From: Beverwykella pulmonaria
Taxonomy: Eukaryota; Ascomycota; Dothideomycetes; Pleosporales; Melanommataceae
Length of the DNA stretch: 64,000 bases
Assembly (NCBI GenBank): GCA_001599595.1
Contig: BCHH01000017.1
Location: 201,054 to 265,053 of the forward strand
Direction of reading: 5' to 3'
Every line of letters begins with the position of its first letter. The stretch's first letter is position 1. Made by a program: the position numbers and the translations under genes. Positions 23,301-34,926 of this stretch are shown here, in pieces. A model generated the notes under the pieces. That model was not told where the DNA came from. It made no database searches and saw only the letters and a list, made by a program, of their open reading frames with translations.

Positions 23301-23591
23301 TTGCAAAATAGGCTTCCCTGCAAATGCGAGCGCATCAATTCAACTACTGGAAAGCAGTGTAATACTATTTTCTCGAGATCATACGATTTGACACGGCACG
23401 AGGACACTATCCACAATGCGCGCAAGCAAAAGGTGCAATGTGTACTTTACGCCGAGAAACCTTTTTCCCGAAGCGATGCGTTAACCAGCTACATGCGCAT
23501 TTTCACGATGAATTTCGAACCCCAGGAAGCTTTCCACTGCGAGGGAAAAACACTATCATCTAAGCGACTATTGAGTCTACCTATTCGCTAG
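23301..23591 (+). pseudogene. C2H2 zinc-finger relic
   Basis: A 96-codon frame reads CKCERINSTTGKQCNTIFSR then SYDLTRHEDTIH, a good first C2H2-type finger of a fungal subclass. The second finger has lost ligands: CVLYAEKPFSRSDALTSYMR has Tyr where the second Cys should be, and the His pair is gone. No activation domain follows. It is best read as the broken DNA-binding end of a former regulator, next to the HET relic on the opposite strand. Confidence 0.6.
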
Positions 23592-25482
23592 ACGATTGTA
23601 ACATCAATAACAGGATTTCCCGAGTAACCGGGGCCAATCTTACTAGAATTTAAGATCCCCTCACACGCCTCTCCATCCATAAACCCCGATAGCCACACCT
23701 GACCAATTAGGCTATATCTTCCATCGCCTGTCTTCCTTAGAATTAAAGGCATAGCGCATCCAAATAATACCCAGACCTCATCTCCTGGCTGGACCGAACA
23801 AGTACTAGCTACACCCATACAACCTGCCCTTGTCCCAACGAATTGGCGATCTATAAATAGCAGGCCAGTTTTTCGACCAAACTCGATGAGTTCCCCCGGC
23901 ATTGAATCGGACCAGCGCCTCAGAAATTTCTCATTGAAAAAGTTACTAAAACTAATATTTTTCAACTCCTTGGGAAAGACATCATCTTCTCCAAATACCT
24001 TAAATCGAAGGTGTATCTCCATCATGGATGCTGCCCAACCGCTTCTCGTCTTGTCAACAGTTGGCCAGGGCGGACCCGACCGGCCATCATCCTCGAAGTG
24101 ATCGAAAGCCCTCAAGTTTCTGATCCCGGTCCAGCCGTTCCATGGCCGATCATCACCAGCTAGCATAAATCTGCAGTTCCAGAGATAATCCTGAAGAACA
24201 TGCTCGTCCCAATTGCTGTGATCCGCCCCCGGATTCACCTGGAAGAACATGTCTCTCAAATCCGTGTACCATTCCATCACTGGCGCCATGTGCACTGCCT
24301 CGTGCTTCCCTCGAACCAGCTTGATAAGTTCTCGGTGGGCCCAAGGATAGTTGATGCTGCGCCATCGACTTGACGCTTGAAGACTGGCAGCACAATGATG
24401 CAGAGAAACGACAGGCTTCCATAAGTCTGAATGAATGGTTGGAAAATTTTTGCGTACACTCTGATTGGAGTAATTGTGTAGTCCACGTTGATGCTCTGAG
24501 GGTCGCAATCGGAAGCAAGGGCCATCATAACATACAGTCGATCTCGAGCGTCAGAAACTTGGAGGTTTCCAGACTCAAGATAAAGATCTAATAGAGTTCC
24601 CGTGTGCTTTGATATCCGAGGCGATAGAGGGCCTAGGGATCTTTTGGTTCCCGAACGCACGGCAATTAAGTGATCGGATTCGTACATGTGGGCGAGGAAC
24701 TTGGACGCCATGCCACCGTTATTAGGAGACCCTTCTAACATTTTGGAAGCAATTCGATCAATTGTACGTCCTCCATTCGCGTTATTGTGTTTATCTCCCA
24801 AGGCATTGAGCCATGATAAGGCAAAATCGACGAAAACTGACCCTTCGACATTCTGGCTCCGGAAATGAAGAATGAGGTTGCGGGCTAACAGTACTTCTTG
24901 TTGCACCCAGAGTCTCGACCAGTATGGGTTACAGAATGCTTTGGCAACAGGATACCAGAATTTGGCGGGGTGATCCTCGAAATAAAGCGCTTGTCCCTGC
25001 CTCCTGATCTCTGCAAAAACCTTTGCCGAGAGATCGATATCCTCGTCAATCCATGCACGGACTGCATGTGCCTGTAAGTATAGCTCGCTCATTAAGGGAA
25101 TCTGATGGCTCTTCTCTTCCATGTCATCGTGGTTGATGCAAATCGCGTCTACCTAGATGACTATAGTTTTACCGGTTAATCGAATGTCTTAGAGAGCGTG
25201 TTTGAGATTCTTGGTAATCATGATAGTGTGGCTATCGACTGCGATCTGTTCTACTCGCGCGGGGTCTCCCCAAACATAGCTGAGGGCGTCATACGGGCCG
25301 GGATCGAGGAGGAATGTGACAAGTACTTTGGCAACAAGTGGAGAGCGACGATATTTGGACGGCAGAAGGTGGAGCAATCGGATTTCTTTTCGGCCAGAGT
25401 TGAGAGGACCATAGACGTATGGTTCATGCGAACCGCCTGGTTTCTCCCGCTCTCGACCAAAGACTTTTCTCAATGCATCCAT
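23588..25482 (-). pseudogene. HET-domain protein, inactivated
   Basis: HET-domain proteins trigger heterokaryon incompatibility cell death in filamentous fungi. The domain is clear: YGPLNSGRKEIRLLHLLPS, YDALSYVWGDP, then VDAICINHDDMEEKSHQIPL and the DARDRLYVMMALASD block. Two in-frame stops break it between 25195 and 25145: TAA where CAA would fit (next to NLKHAL) and TAG where TGG is expected just before VDAICIN. Both are C-to-T type changes on one or other strand, as RIP produces. A frameshift near 24400 joins the second half (RGKHEAVHMAPVMEWYTDL onward, to the stop at 23588). No 50-base intron with good signals can remove the two stops. No intact HET gene remains here. Confidence 0.8.
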
Positions 25483-26577
25483 TTTTGGTTCGGAAAATTG
25501 AAGTGTAAGTGTGCCTTTTTTTTTTCAATGGTCTCACGAAGACCACAAAGGACACTGACGGAGCGGGGAAGTCTAAATTATGAATTAAAGACCGGGGACA
25601 TTGTTGAAAGTTGTGGACTGTAAAAGCCTGTAAAAATCGGATGGCTGGGTTCACGTTGTCACCACAGCGTAGGTGCGCCTCCAGCGTGCACGGACAATCC
25701 TATAAAAAAACAAATAATTATTTGATATCGACACTCTCTGACACGAACTGGAAGTGTTCCTGGAAGCTTCGTCTTGATTTACAGTCTTTTCGGGGTTAGA
25801 GCCACCCAATTCGGGGGCGACCCGTGTATTTATTGAGATTAAGAAACAGAAGAATCCAAGAGCACAAATACCTACATCCAAATTACACTCACTTCGGGTG
25901 AACAGCCTTCCACGCTAATAATCCCTTAGTTCTTCTACGGCTGGTTCCGGTATGACAGAGGCGAAATGTTAGGGCTCCCAAGGCTTCGAGCGGGTTGCCC
26001 TTGTCTCTGCGTCCAAGTGTTCAGCTAGTAGAATCCGAACACTGCCGTGGTCTAGCATGTCGACTTCCCTTATCCCAGAGCTGACGAGTTCATGACTTGG
26101 TTTCCCGAGGAATACTGTAGACTCGAACCTCGAGCACCGGCCATTCACAGTTCGTAGTGTTTCCCTGCGTCCAGTGAGATTATCTGCACTGTATTCACTA
26201 TCGGAGGCCAAGTGCTTGTACCGAAATGTATGGGATTGGCCAGCCAAACCCTTACCGCAATGTGAAGTGATTTTCAGCAAGGTCATCGCTCTGATTGCGA
26301 GAGTGCAGCTCACAACGACGAAGTACCAATCTTTTTCGATGATCAGTGTTCCAGATGGGCTGACGAACACAGCGTTTCCCGGTGGCCTGCGAGCAGGGTT
26401 GTAGGTTTGAATATGCACACAATTTACCACAGTCCTAGGTAATTATCCTGGCTGTCCTCTGTCAAGCACTACAAGGGTTGTGTGGCTTTAAACTTTGTAG
26501 ACATGGTTGTGGAACGAAAATGAGAGAAAATGGAAGCTGTTCAATGAATAGCTGCCCCAATATTGGCAAAAAGCATT
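25483..26577. other. Intergenic
   Basis: No supported gene. A 153-codon minus-strand open frame at 25969-26430 has no motif I recognise and no splice-linked neighbour, so it is left uncalled. The first part is the promoter side of the HET relic. Confidence 0.4.
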
Positions 26578-27690
26578 ATGCCAAATAGCGAAATTGCCAC
26601 ATCTGGGATGAAGAGGAAAGCAGATGAAATTGATAAGGAAGAAGTAAGAAATACGGACACGCGCCCGACGAAGGCTCGAGGAGCATCCGAAGATGGCGAG
26701 CTAGAAGATATTACAAGCTCTACTGAAGAACCATCGAGCGAAGCGGAGGACGCTTGCTCATTCTCTATCCCTGACACAGTAAATGAGCCCACGAAGCGAC
26801 TTCACGGCGTCATACATCCTCACCCTCGACCTAACGGACGCTCGTCATCATCAATCCCAGCCGTTGAGATGGCGACATCTTCGTCTGCGAAGTCGAGTGA
26901 GACATCAAAAGGCTATTCATCATCAGGCGCCCCCCTCCCAATCACCCGTCATCGACCCGGGTGCATATTTTCAGTCTCCCCAGCTTCCCACTCGCTCCCA
27001 ACCTCAACTCCCTCCACAATCGCATACCAGTCCGCCTGAATCTATTCCTCACATCCAGCATCACTTGTTCCCTCCACTGAGCAATCTAGATCCCCTTCTT
27101 CCACGGCAGCACTCATACGGTTCTTTAGCTTAATCCCAACTTTCGGTCCTTTTTCTTACCGCTCCACAACTGCGATTTCGATCCACCAACCCCTTCGGAT
27201 CTAGGTCCCCACCCCCGTCCCCATCCCGTTCAGGCTCCCACCCATCTCCAATCTCACCAACAGCCCCAAAACCCAAATTCCAAGCAAAATCTCACTCAAG
27301 TATACCGGGATCAAATGAACGTCCCACCCCAACGCCAGACACTCGAAGATATGCTCCTCCGCCAAGACTTAGCCGCAAGCTAAGTAACCCGCTGGAACTA
27401 CATTATCGCCGTCAAACGTACGCACATCGCGCGCTTTACCGTCGAAACGAGGTCATCGAGAAACACTGCAGCGACTAGAGATAGAAGAGGTAGAATAGAT
27501 AGAGAGAGCTGAGCTAAGGTCCCTCGCCGTCCTAAACCTAGAGCTCCAAGAAGCCGAAGTTGCGCACGAAGAAGCGAGGGTTAAGGTATGTGATTGCGAG
27601 CAAGCGAAAGCAGTGTGTGAGGGTAGGGGCATAGGCGTAGGCGCAGGCGAGAGAGGTGGGAGGACAGCGTAGGTAGTTTTGAAGAAAGGG
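26578..27690 (+). pseudogene. Relic of a nuclear-type, Ser/Pro-rich coiled-coil protein
   Basis: The frame from 26578 starts with an NLS-like segment (SGMKRKADEIDKEE) and an acidic Ser-rich part. Near 26930 the sensible reading moves to another frame (PPSQSPVIDPGAYFQSPQLP), rich in Pro, Gln and Ser. It then meets a stop at 27131, shifts again, and ends in heptad-like sequence around 27480-27590 (LRSLAVLNLELQEAEVAHEE) interrupted by TAG. Several frames are needed to read one protein, so this is a decayed gene. Family unknown. Confidence 0.5.
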
Positions 27691-27844
27691 GGACGAAGGG
27701 ACAGAGTGCACATGGAGAGAGTACATAGTGCGCATGAACCCCAAAATGAGAGAAACCGAAATGATGATATTCCGCTAAACCTGGGTATTCGAACACTTCT
27801 TCCTCATTGTCATTTTCTTTTTCTCTTCCCTTTTCCCATCCCGT

Positions 27845-30800
27845 CTATTTCATAGGCAATTCTTTAAATACCTTCTTAAATATCATTTTACTATTGTACA
27901 AATTGACCAGCCTCAGTCTCTCATTATCCAAATGCGCACTATCACTCGCCTGCCCGCACGGTAAATGCGCGGCGGGAGCTCCAAACTCCTTCTCCAGGAA
28001 CCTAATACTCGGGATACTCCCCCCTTCCCTAATGTACAGCGGTTTGCGGAGAAGCATAGAGGGATCCGAGGGCGCGTTTTCGGCCTCGATGGAGCTGTTG
28101 GCCAGCGTGTTGGATGTAGTGGGGGAGGGGCGGACATCGGAGGGTGTGGTTGTGGGTGAGGAAAGGAGGTCGGGTATGGATTTGAGCGCATTGACGGAGG
28201 AGCGGCGTCGAGTGTGCGTGGGGCCCCAGACGGACATTATGGCGCTTTCGAGTGTTTGGAAGATCTCGTTGTTGTAGTCGCCAAGCCAGGGTTCTGCTTG
28301 ATGGTCGATCGTGACTTGTAGTGCGTTTTTGGAATCCAGTTTGTCGAATTCTGATTGAAGAAAGTTTGTCATTGTCCTGGCGACTTCAGCTGATTCTTGG
28401 TTTGGCACGAGACGGAGGGAGAGGGAGGCTTTGGCTAAGCGTGGGATAATTGTAGAATTGTCAGGACCGGATGTCTGGAAACGGTGGATGGTGAGCGAGG
28501 CTTCGCGCCATCTGCGCATGAGAGACTGGGCCAGTTCTTCTGGGTCTCCGAGTTCCGGGTTGCCGCGCAGAAGGGTCTCGGTGATCTCGGAATAGAGATC
28601 TTTTTCTTCCGCGGTGAGAGGGAGAATGGGGTCGTAAAATCCTGGTATCAGAACCTTGCCATGACTGCCGGTTAGTTTAGAGAGAAGCATGACCAGGTCC
28701 TTGAGAGGCTCATCGAGCAGCGCACTTCCATCAACACCACTGTGAAGATCGGGGTGCCTGCTTTGAATCTCGACTGTGGCATGGATGACGCCTCGCAAGC
28801 CATAAGTCAGGCAGGGCACGAAGTCGTCGAGCCAGTAGCTGTTGGCAAGGAGGATCCAGTCGATGTTGCCAATGAGTTCCTTCTTGGCTTGGATCGCCTG
28901 CGCGAAGCCTCGGGACCCACTCTCTTCCTCTCCTTCAATGAGGAATATAATGTCGGAGCCCAATTGTTGTTCGTTGGCTAGTTCATGAGCGGCGTAGATG
29001 GCAGCCATGATTGGGCCTTTATTATCGGAGATGCCACGCCCGTATAGGTAGCCGCCTTCGCCGGTTAAGGTAAATGGATCATGCTTCCACTTCTCCTGCT
29101 CATCCTCTGCAGGAATGACGTCGTAATGGCCGTAGAAGAGGATCGTCTTTCTGGAAGCTGCGGTCGCCGGGTTCCCTCTGAATTTTGCAAAAACAATGGG
29201 GTTGTACGGCTCGGTTGTGTTGAGCATTTCCGTGGCTGCGCCAAAATTCTGGAATACCGATCGAAGGAAGGATGCACCTCTCCTGCAGTCGGCGCGGTAC
29301 TTGGGCAGTGACGATACGGTGCGGAACGAGATGAACTGATTGAGTGACTCCACCATGAGATCTGGACGGCTATTAGCGCCCAACGCCAATTAGGTAGGTA
29401 TACGTGGACGTACCATTGTTGCTCCTTTTCGCGTTGGCTAGCGGCTCTGTGCAGTCTCGCACATCCCATATGACAATCATGTTGTCATTTCCACCTGTGA
29501 CGTACGTCGGCTTATCATTGTAGGTAGTGAAGGCCGATGCGAGGATTAAGCCGTCATGCGCTTTGAACGTCGATACCGTCTCGTAATGTTGATTGAATTT
29601 CTGGAGCCATGTTAGCGAGGCCAACTCGCTCGGCCATTTACAATTTGCTCACCTGTACAACCCCTGACTTGCCTCCTGCGAACAACAGGCCGCCCCCAAG
29701 GCTCAATGTGAGAACGTCGTCGGTTTCCGTTTTCAAGCTTCGGACTAGCTGCCTTGTCTCCAGGTCCCAAACGTTGATCTCACCGTCCAGACGTCCGCTG
29801 TACAGAAATGATCTGTCTCGTGCAAGCGAAAGAATAGACTCCCCTTCCTCGCGGCCGTCCTCGAGCGTGTAGAGCTTCGTGATGGCGCCTCCTTTGGACT
29901 GGATTCCCCAAAGCTGTATGCGCCCATCTCCGCCTCCCGACACCAGAACTTCTTCCTTGGGTGCGTCTGGCAGAATGCCCTGGCCTAGCAGCATGCAGTA
30001 CACGTACCCATAATGTGCGAATTGGTGTATGTCTTGCGGGTCAATCTCCAGGTTCTGTCCTCCTACGGCGTCGCGGAGTCTGGTGTTTGCACCATTGGGT
30101 CGAGGGGTCTGGACTCCGCCGGGGCCGGCCGAATCGAAGAATCTGTTCTTCCGTTCGGAGGGGTGGGATGTGAGTTCGGGACGCGGCCGTGAGTCCTTCT
30201 GCTTCAAGTCATACCACTGGTGTCTGTCAGCTCAGAACTCTCGCCTCGGGACCCGGCAGCTATACCTGAATGCTCGTATTTTGCGCCCCCAGATAGACGG
30301 TGTGGTGGTAGGACGAGTACGCGATGGTGAAGATGTCACCGACATCATAAGGGCTCCAGAGCGCGTAGAGGCGGCGAAACGTAGTGGTACACCACACCTG
30401 AAGAGTCAGCCAGCGCTGCGAACATGCCAGAGCTCCCTGCTCACATTAACAATGGGGTCGGTGGCACTCGAAAAGAGGAGCGCCTGGTCTTTCGAGAGAC
30501 AGAAGCCCAGCACGCTTCCTTTGTGGGCCTCGATGACCTTCAGGCGTTCGTACGTGTCGAGGCTGTACACCAATATCTCTCCGCCCTGGGTGCCAGCGAA
30601 TATGAAGGTTGAGGAAACTGCGAGGGCCAGGATCGAGGACGCATGCTTCATTTGGTGGGACAACATGGGGACGCGGATCGACTTCGGGGTTGCCCTCTCA
30701 GGGCCGTTCGTGTCCACGGCGCCGTCATATTGGGGTATTCCTGCCATGGGCAAGTGTCAGCGCGCGTGTCTCGGGGGATTTGTGCTGTTCCCATTGTCGC

Positions 30801-31227
30801 GTGTGGTGCCAGTCTATGGCCGCAGCGGCCACGAAGATCGTGGGACAGAGCCCTGTCTAGCGCCGCCGGGCCGAATATGACCGTGTGGGGTTGTCCTTCG
30901 ACCCACCACCTCTTGTTCCTGATGCCTCAGAAGAGCTCGACACCACATACCTTTGGTCCCGTTGACGCATTTGGAGATGTCCTTGGACGTTATGGACCTT
31001 GTAAACTGCATGGCTCGTCCGGCAGCGTTGCAAGCAAACAGCAAATGAAGCGGCGGAAGCGGGGATGCGTGTTCGCCTATGGTCTGAGTTACCGAGTATG
31101 TGCAGGGCCCTGACCATTCCTCTTCAGCATGGCGGAGAGTGACATCGGAGGCAGAGTTGGAGAGGGACAACGTCGATGTTCTTGAGATGGGAATGGGGCC
31201 CTCTCCTGCGGACAGGATATCAATCAT
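27845..31227 (-). CDS. dug2: DUG2-like WD40 plus M20 metallopeptidase of glutathione breakdown
   Basis: Predicted 990 residues. Exons are 31227-30951, 30740-30445, 30397-30266, 30216-29653, 29600-29414 and 29361-27845. All five introns keep frame; four are 47-52 bases and the first is 210 bases. The N-terminal half is a WD40 propeller (FAGTQGGEILVYSLDTYERL, YVTGGNDNMIVIWDVRD). The C-terminal half is an M20A peptidase with the metal-site blocks FYGHYDVIPAEDE, GRGISDNKGP and LIEGEEESGSRG. This fusion is the hallmark of yeast Dug2, which pairs with the glutamine amidotransferase Dug3 to cleave the gamma-glutamyl bond of glutathione. A Ser/Thr-rich insertion sits inside the peptidase at about residues 880-920. 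The ATG at 31227 is the first in frame. Intact. Confidence 0.93.
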
Positions 31228-32919
31228 GCTCACCGCTTCGTAATTAACCCTGGCCGTGCGGGAAATTCTGAGATGGCGAGCGAGATAAGATGGATGGCGA
31301 GCTCGACAGACTCTGACTCTTTCCTCTCTGGCAACGCCCTGAAGAGTGCCATCTTTTTATTTCTTCTCTTCACTCGTTGCTTGTCTTGCAGCGAGCATGT
31401 CTGGCAATGTCCAGCAAGCGCACACTGAGACTGCTCGTTCCTCCATTGGTCTACTTGCGTCCCATTGGACGGGCTCCTCCGAACTCACGCCTACATTGCT
31501 CGACTCGTCTGCACTTGGGAGATAGGGGGTTCATACGTGTTCGTCGATGCTGCGGGTCTAGAGTCAAGTCGTACAGTACAGTGCAAGGCGAGAGGTTTCA
31601 CAGAGTTTCCACCATCCATCTCGTCATTCATCCGAGATTGCACGCCGAATGCGTCCTGCCTGTCATCTGACATGGCGGCTTAAGGCAACGCGCATAGAGC
31701 CTCTTCTGCGGCTACACGTCAAGCAAATGGCTCTGCAGACACACGCCGTTTGAGGCTGAGATCGACGTTCAAACATCTGTTTGTTACCCATGGGCGCCTG
31801 GTCTTGGAGCGTGGGAGCGTGGGATGCAGCGTGTCTAGCCTCGTCATCGTGCTGTGAAGCACAGCTCGCAGCAAATTTTTTCGGTTGCCCAAAAAGCACA
31901 CAAAAGCCCTCATGAATGCGACGGGATGGATGGCTTGGCACGGTGAGGGAATATCTTCGGCCGGCACCCATACAGTCCAAGGTCTCCGTGTCAAATAGAC
32001 AGCGCTTGCCACCACGGAACACGCACGCTCTGGGTCGGTCTCAAACCGACTCCGCGTTCGCCGTGAACAACTGGAGTCTGGACGTTCATGGCTTGCTGCT
32101 GCGCCACGATTTGTGGCGTTACCATGATCTTCCAAGCTGAATCCGAGGAACTGGGCAGCCACGTCCCGTACCTGCCTGTCCATTCGAGGCTGTTTGCTGG
32201 ACCTGCACTTGGGCGTCAACGAGGAAGAATTTTCGCATGCGTTTGTGCTGCTTCTGCAGCCGATCTGGCTGCGCGGTTGCATCAGCACACGACACTCGTC
32301 CACTCCCAACGCTGACACGACGGCAGCAATATGTTTCCTGGGTGTGTCGTCGTGCCAATCGCAGCCACAGCCGAAAGACGCACGGCGAGACGCTGGCCGC
32401 ATGGACGGCTGCGCTTCCTAGCGTGCCTCGGATGTCCATTGACAACGGAACACGCCTACTAACCTATGGACCCTCCCTGACCTCCCGGTCTCGACGACCA
32501 GCGCCACGAATGCCCGCGCGCGACGTCGCACCTCCACGATCCAGTAACTGCAGGCACTGCACTTACTGGCGACCTTCTGCCAGAGCCGCCGGCCGTGCCC
32601 GCACACCTGACCACTCGCTCTGCGCGCGGTGCGCCATGGCCGCCGTCTGGCATTGACTATTTGCCTCACTTCGTCGCTGGCTCCGGGTATCCTTCCGTTA
32701 TTTCTGGCGGTGCCTGATAAAGAGCTCGTCTGCGACGTTGTCTCGGACCCAAGCCAGCGCAAACCCACCTGCATACCGCTCCGAGCTTTGATCCATCTTC
32801 ACCGCCTTCCTTGCTTAGGTGGGCCAGGTTCCCACAAACCCAACGCTGGGAACGTTCCACGACCGACACCAGCACACATCACGAGCTGCGCCCGTAAACT
32901 TGTCCTGCACATCGTCGCC
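31228..32919. other. Divergent promoter region between DUG2 and the 32920 gene
   Basis: The flanking genes diverge. Several open frames of 70-230 codons exist on both strands, but they are Arg/Cys/Pro-heavy, overlap each other, and show no family motif; this is usual for GC-rich noncoding sequence. No gene is called. Confidence 0.5.
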
Positions 32920-34227
32920 ATGGGCATTGGGGAGACCATCACCATTGTCGACAAGAGCAACAAGATTGTGAAATCGGTACGTACCCCGCGGCCTGTCTCC
33001 GCACGTCTCACACGACCCCCGGTGCTGATTATGTCGTAGTCCAAGCACATTGTCAATGTCTTCAAGGAGGCCAAGTCAAGCTATCTTGAGAGGAAAGCAG
33101 AGATCAGAGCAGAGCGCCATGCCGCCTCCCTGCAGGAGAAGAAACTGCGGGACGGAATGAGGGCCCTCCGCGTCGACGATGACGTTCGATCGCGCACATC
33201 ATCTCGGCATTCTCGGCATTCAAAGCATTCAAGAGCACCACACCGATCCAAGACAACTCACCTAACGGACCGCCCACCACTCGAACGTGGATACACGAGT
33301 CCACGACCGCGCCACCGCTTCGAGGACGACCTGGCCGGGGGTGCGCAAGAGGGGCACAGGAGGGAATTGGCACGGAGACATACCGAAATGGAAGTTCAGC
33401 AATCGCCATACCACAGGCCCTCTAGCTCAGACTCTAGCATCGACATGAATTTGGCGTACGGCCATCTGCCGCCGCCGCCTCCGCCGCCCAAATACGACGA
33501 CGGGGAGTTGCAAGAGCAGGCATCCAAGCTCACAATGCTGCTGGACGAGGCCAATTGCTTGCAATATTCCGTCACCACGATGATCGAGAACCTGCAAAAG
33601 AACCCCGACGCTCTCGCCGCCGTAGCCCTTACCCTTGCCGAGATCAGCGCCATTGTCAGCAAGATGGGTCCAGGTGTTCTGACTGTATTGAAAGGCAGCT
33701 TCCCCGCCGTCGTTGCGCTGCTTGCGAGCCCCCAGTTCATGATCGCTGCGGGAGTGGGAGTGGGAGTCACCATCGTTGCCCTTGGCGGATACAAGATTAT
33801 TAAAAGGTTACAAGCTCAGAAGGTCGAACAGCCCATGGGACCCATGGCTGTGCCAGCGGACGAACCCTACCAATTGGATGAGCTAGAGACCCAGGAGCTC
33901 AGCCGCATTGAGGTATGGCGCCGCGGCATTGCCGAGGTGGAGGCGGACAGCCAGGGCACCACCGTCGACGGTGAATTCGTGACGCCTGGCGCAAGTCGTC
34001 ATCTTGTCGCTGCTGGTGTCCTAGATGAGGATGATCTGAAGTCTCGACGGAATTCCAGAATCAGGGAAGACAAGGAGCACCGCACAAAGTCCCACCGAGC
34101 AAAGTCTGTCAAGAGCACGAAGACCACGGGAACATCGCGCAGCAAGACCGTCAAGGAGAGCAGCAAACCTAAGAAGAAGAAGGAGCATTCAGGGCTACGA
34201 AGCATATTCCGGAGTAACTCCCATTAA
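32920..34227 (+). CDS. Fungal protein with charged ends and glycine-rich hydrophobic segment
   Basis: Predicted 414 residues. Exons are 32920-32976 and 33040-34227; intron 32977-33039 (GTACGT...GTAG) keeps frame. The N-terminus (GETITIVDKSNKIVKSSKHI) leads into a basic coiled-coil stretch and a His/Ser/Arg-rich part, then PPPPPPP. A helical region (MIENLQKNPDALAAVALTLA) is followed by a hydrophobic segment with alternating small residues (FMIAAGVGVGVTIVALGG) at about residues 262-280 and a basic flank (YKIIKRL). The C-terminus is Lys/Ser/Arg-rich. It looks like a single-span membrane or membrane-inserting protein conserved in ascomycetes; I cannot name its function. Confidence 0.75.
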
Positions 34228-34926
34228 GAACCTTCATACGTCATTTTCATCATAGCATTTAGCGTCATTTTCTCGTACCGTCATACCAGCGCGGTTCAGC
34301 ATGCATTCCTCGTACTTTCCCATATTTTGGTGTTGGAGGCTGGGTATTCCCCTCTACATTTCGTTGCTATACGTTCCATGCTCATCAATGGGCAACCTAG
34401 AGTTCTGTAGGCAAGGTTGCAATTTGGAATACATAATAATTGCACTAGCACTATCGGCATTTCTATCCTTATTTTCCCCTCCGCTACCATCATGCCTTGT
34501 CGTTCTTGGAGTCCAATTCATATAATTACTCCTATCTTTGAGCCCTCTTTGAGCACTGATTCATCCCCAGAGAGCTCATTGTCGACTTTCATCAATGGAC
34601 CTCTTCACAAGGCTAAACAACAAAAGTTCTCAAATAGCGTCTCTTTATTACACAACGGCCATATCTTTTCTCTTCGTTCATCACAATCTATTGTCTTCAT
34701 TTGAGGTGATGCCCACGTCTTGCCTTGATACTGGATCACACTTACAATCGAAACCACATTCATGATTACAATCATTCATTCTTGATGCTTGCAACCATTC
34801 CAGTATTCTGGATTTTGATTACCACGCATAGATATGGTTTCCATCTTGAACAAACGTGTATTTGCTAATCTCAGGGGGTTCCACTTGCGAACCTAATTGT
34901 TCACTAGCTAAAAAAAGAACAAGAAG
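34228..34926. other. Intergenic
   Basis: A/T-rich sequence with no coding signal. The first part is the 3' end of the preceding gene and the rest leads into the relic that begins at 34927. Confidence 0.45.

Noticed and set aside
26095..26140. tRNA-like B-box (minus strand, GGTTCGAGTC)
   Set aside because: No A-box or acceptor-stem pairing at the right distance. No other tRNA candidate was found by eye in the window.
25969..26430. 153-codon minus-strand open frame
   Set aside because: No motif, no signal, no splice-linked exon; composition looks like noncoding sequence.
31377..32774. Several long overlapping frames on both strands between DUG2 and the 32920 gene
   Set aside because: Mutually overlapping, Arg/Pro/Cys-rich, without motifs; typical of GC-rich intergenic DNA.
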